Below, one piece after another: positions 61,793-64,000 of a DNA stretch of 64,000 nt. Within the stretch, counting starts at the first letter, position 1; the number at the start of each line of letters is the position of its first letter. The notes below the pieces were generated by a model. That model was not told where the DNA came from and did not search any database. It saw nothing but the letters and a program-made list of their open reading frames with translations. The stretch is from Cognatilysobacter bugurensis (lineage in GTDB: Bacteria; Pseudomonadota; Gammaproteobacteria; Xanthomonadales; Xanthomonadaceae), in assembly GCF_014652095.1 (NCBI RefSeq), contig NZ_BMYD01000002.1:1-64000 (forward strand), in the 5' to 3' direction. A program made the translations under genes and the position numbers.

Positions 61793-62623
61793 TCAGGCGC
61801 TCAGCGCCCGCGCGTGGTGCGCGATGTGCTCGCCGATGAAACTCGCGATGAAGTAGTAGCTGTGGTCGTAGCCCGGCTGCAGGCGCAGCGTCAGCGGATG
61901 ACCTGCGGCCGCACACGCGGCCTGCAGGCGCTCGGGCTGCAGCTGCACGGTCAGGAACTCATCCGCATCGCCCTGGTCCACGAGCAGCGGCAAGCGCTCG
62001 CGTGCGTTCGCGATCAGCGCGCACGCATCCCACTCGCGCCATGCCTCGCGATCGTCGCCCAAGTACGTGGCGAACGCTTTCTGGCCCCACGGCACCTGCG
62101 ACGGCGCGACGATCGGCGAGAACGCCGACACGCTGCGGTAGTGCCCGGGGTTGCGGAGCGCGAGCACGAGCGCACCGTGTCCGCCCATCGAATGGCCGCT
62201 GATGGCGCAGCCGTCGTTCGTCGGGAAATGCGTTTCGATGAGCCCGGGCAGCTCGTGCACGATGTAATCGTGCATGCGGAAATGCGAATCCCAAGGCGCT
62301 TGCGTCGCGTTGAGATAGAAGCTGGCGCCGATGCCGAGGTCATAGCCTTCCGCGTCCGGCACGCCGACGCCGCGCGGGCTCGTGTCCGGCACCACCAGGA
62401 TCAACCCGTGCTCGGCCGCGTGGCGCTGCGCGCCGGCCTTGGTGATGAAATTCTGCTCGGTGCACGTCAGACCGGACAGCCAGTACAGCACCGGGCAATC
62501 GCGCTCGCGCGCATGCGGCGGCACGTAGACGCCGAACTTCATCGTGCAGCCGAGCGTGCCGGACTCGTGCTGCCAGACCTCCTGCGTGCCGCCGAAGCAG
62601 GCGTGCGATTCGATGCGTTGCAT
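61793..62623 (-). CDS. fghA: S-formylglutathione hydrolase
   Basis: Splits S-formylglutathione to formate and glutathione, the second step of formaldehyde detoxification. 276 residues, alpha/beta hydrolase. Catalytic residues: Ser in [10 protein letters not shown], Asp in DQGDADEFL, His in [15 protein letters not shown] precedes the ATG. It begins seven bases after adhC, so it is the second gene of the same operon. Confidence 0.96.
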   Translation of the reverse strand: MQRIESHACFGGTQEVWQHESGTLGCTMKFGVYVPPHARERDCPVLYWLSGLTCTEQNFITKAGAQRHAAEHGLILVVPDTSPRGVGVPDAEGYDLGIGASFYLNATQAPWDSHFRMHDYIVHELPGLIETHFPTNDGCAISGHSMGGHGALVLALRNPGHYRSVSAFSPIVAPSQVPWGQKAFATYLGDDREAWREWDACALIANARERLPLLVDQGDADEFLTVQLQPERLQAACAAAGHPLTLRLQPGYDHSYYFIASFIGEHIAHHARALSA

Positions 62624-62630
62624 GGCGGCC

Positions 62631-63770
<1,140 letters not shown>

Positions 63771-63834
63771 TCATAGGCGGGCGCGGCCGGCCGCATGTCA
63801 AAGCGGCCGCGGTCGCGCCCCGACACGGCCCGGC

Positions 63835-64000
63835 TCAGCCGGTGTTCTGGATGCCCGCCGCGATGCCGTTGACGGTCGCCACGAGCGCGTCGAGCAGCGC
63901 GCCGTCGGGCGAGCCATCGGCGCGCCAGCGCGCCAGCAGATCCACCTGCAGCAGGCTGATCGGATCGACGTACGGGTTGCGCAGGCGGATCGACTGCCGC
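63835..64000 (-). CDS. ppc: phosphoenolpyruvate carboxylase, C-terminal 55 residues (partial)
   Basis: The minus-strand frame at the window's right edge reads [17 protein letters not shown] and ends [12 protein letters not shown], the conserved C-terminus of PEP carboxylase. The family ends in a glycine that is close to the aspartate-binding allosteric site. The enzyme makes oxaloacetate from PEP and bicarbonate. The remainder of the gene, about 850 residues, lies to the right, outside the window. Confidence 0.94.
   Translation of the reverse strand, partial: RQSIRLRNPYVDPISLLQVDLLARWRADGSPDGALLDALVATVNGIAAGIQNTG

Overview
The window reads as a high-GC gammaproteobacterial chromosome segment, most likely from the Xanthomonadales (Lysobacterales). 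This rests on gene order and family content, not a database search: an aa3-type cytochrome oxidase cluster with ctaG, SURF1, ctaA and ctaB; rpsU divergent from tsaD with yqeY and dnaG behind rpsU; cytochrome c4 divergent from engB; two adjacent dsbA genes; a large TonB-dependent receptor; and several secreted peptidases and amidohydrolases. No rRNA, tRNA, CRISPR array, phage gene, transposase or other mobile element was recognised.

Layout. 1-693 holds no recognised gene, but has an 8-bp tandem repeat and a perfect hairpin. 694-8650 carries an M28 peptidase, a periplasmic VNG-repeat protein, gpmI coupled to an EnvC-like factor, an S41 protease, a DUF1820 protein and a rhomboid protease. 8842-13700 has a FadL-like porin and bifunctional PutA. 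14087-22197 is the respiratory block: coxB-coxA-small protein-ctaG-coxC, an inverted DUF2909 gene, then SURF1, a Sco-like CxxxC protein, ctaA and ctaB, with several ATGA overlaps. 22252-26158 has a ChaN/TIKI-like protein, a secreted amidohydrolase, a previously easy-to-miss 31-residue Cys-rich exported peptide with its own terminator, and a PhyH-like dioxygenase. 26303-29605 is dnaG, an acetyltransferase, yqeY and rpsU on the minus strand; tsaD diverges from rpsU. 30979-32798 is a folate/pterin group (folB, a short folK, a decayed duplicate of the folK 3' end, a pteridine reductase). 32891-39179 has a MidA-type methyltransferase, a VanZ-like protein, and the minus-strand run slt - NAD(P)-binding protein - cca. 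39262-43112 has a TauE-like permease and a 974-residue TonB-dependent receptor rich in paired cysteines.

43418-49834 groups envelope redox and housekeeping genes (nuclease-fold protein, two DsbA-like oxidoreductases, cytochrome c4, engB, DUF924, an LprI-like membrane protein, AMP nucleosidase). 50078-58704 contains a translationally coupled amidohydrolase pair whose second member lacks the metal-binding HxH motif, DUF1761, a KGG stress protein, DegV and a 1160-residue TolB-propeller/amidohydrolase fusion. 58832-64000 contains a hypothetical protein, a Dph6-like ATP-pyrophosphatase broken by at least four frameshifts, an EF-hand protein, a GAF protein, the glutathione-dependent formaldehyde pair fghA/adhC, and the 3' end of ppc.

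The genes are mostly housekeeping and envelope functions rather than one dedicated accessory system. The best leads for something little described are the 31-residue CPLGCC peptide gene, the seven-repeat VNG protein, the coupled amidohydrolase pair with one metal-less member, and the two clear cases of gene decay (Dph6-like gene and folK 3' copy).
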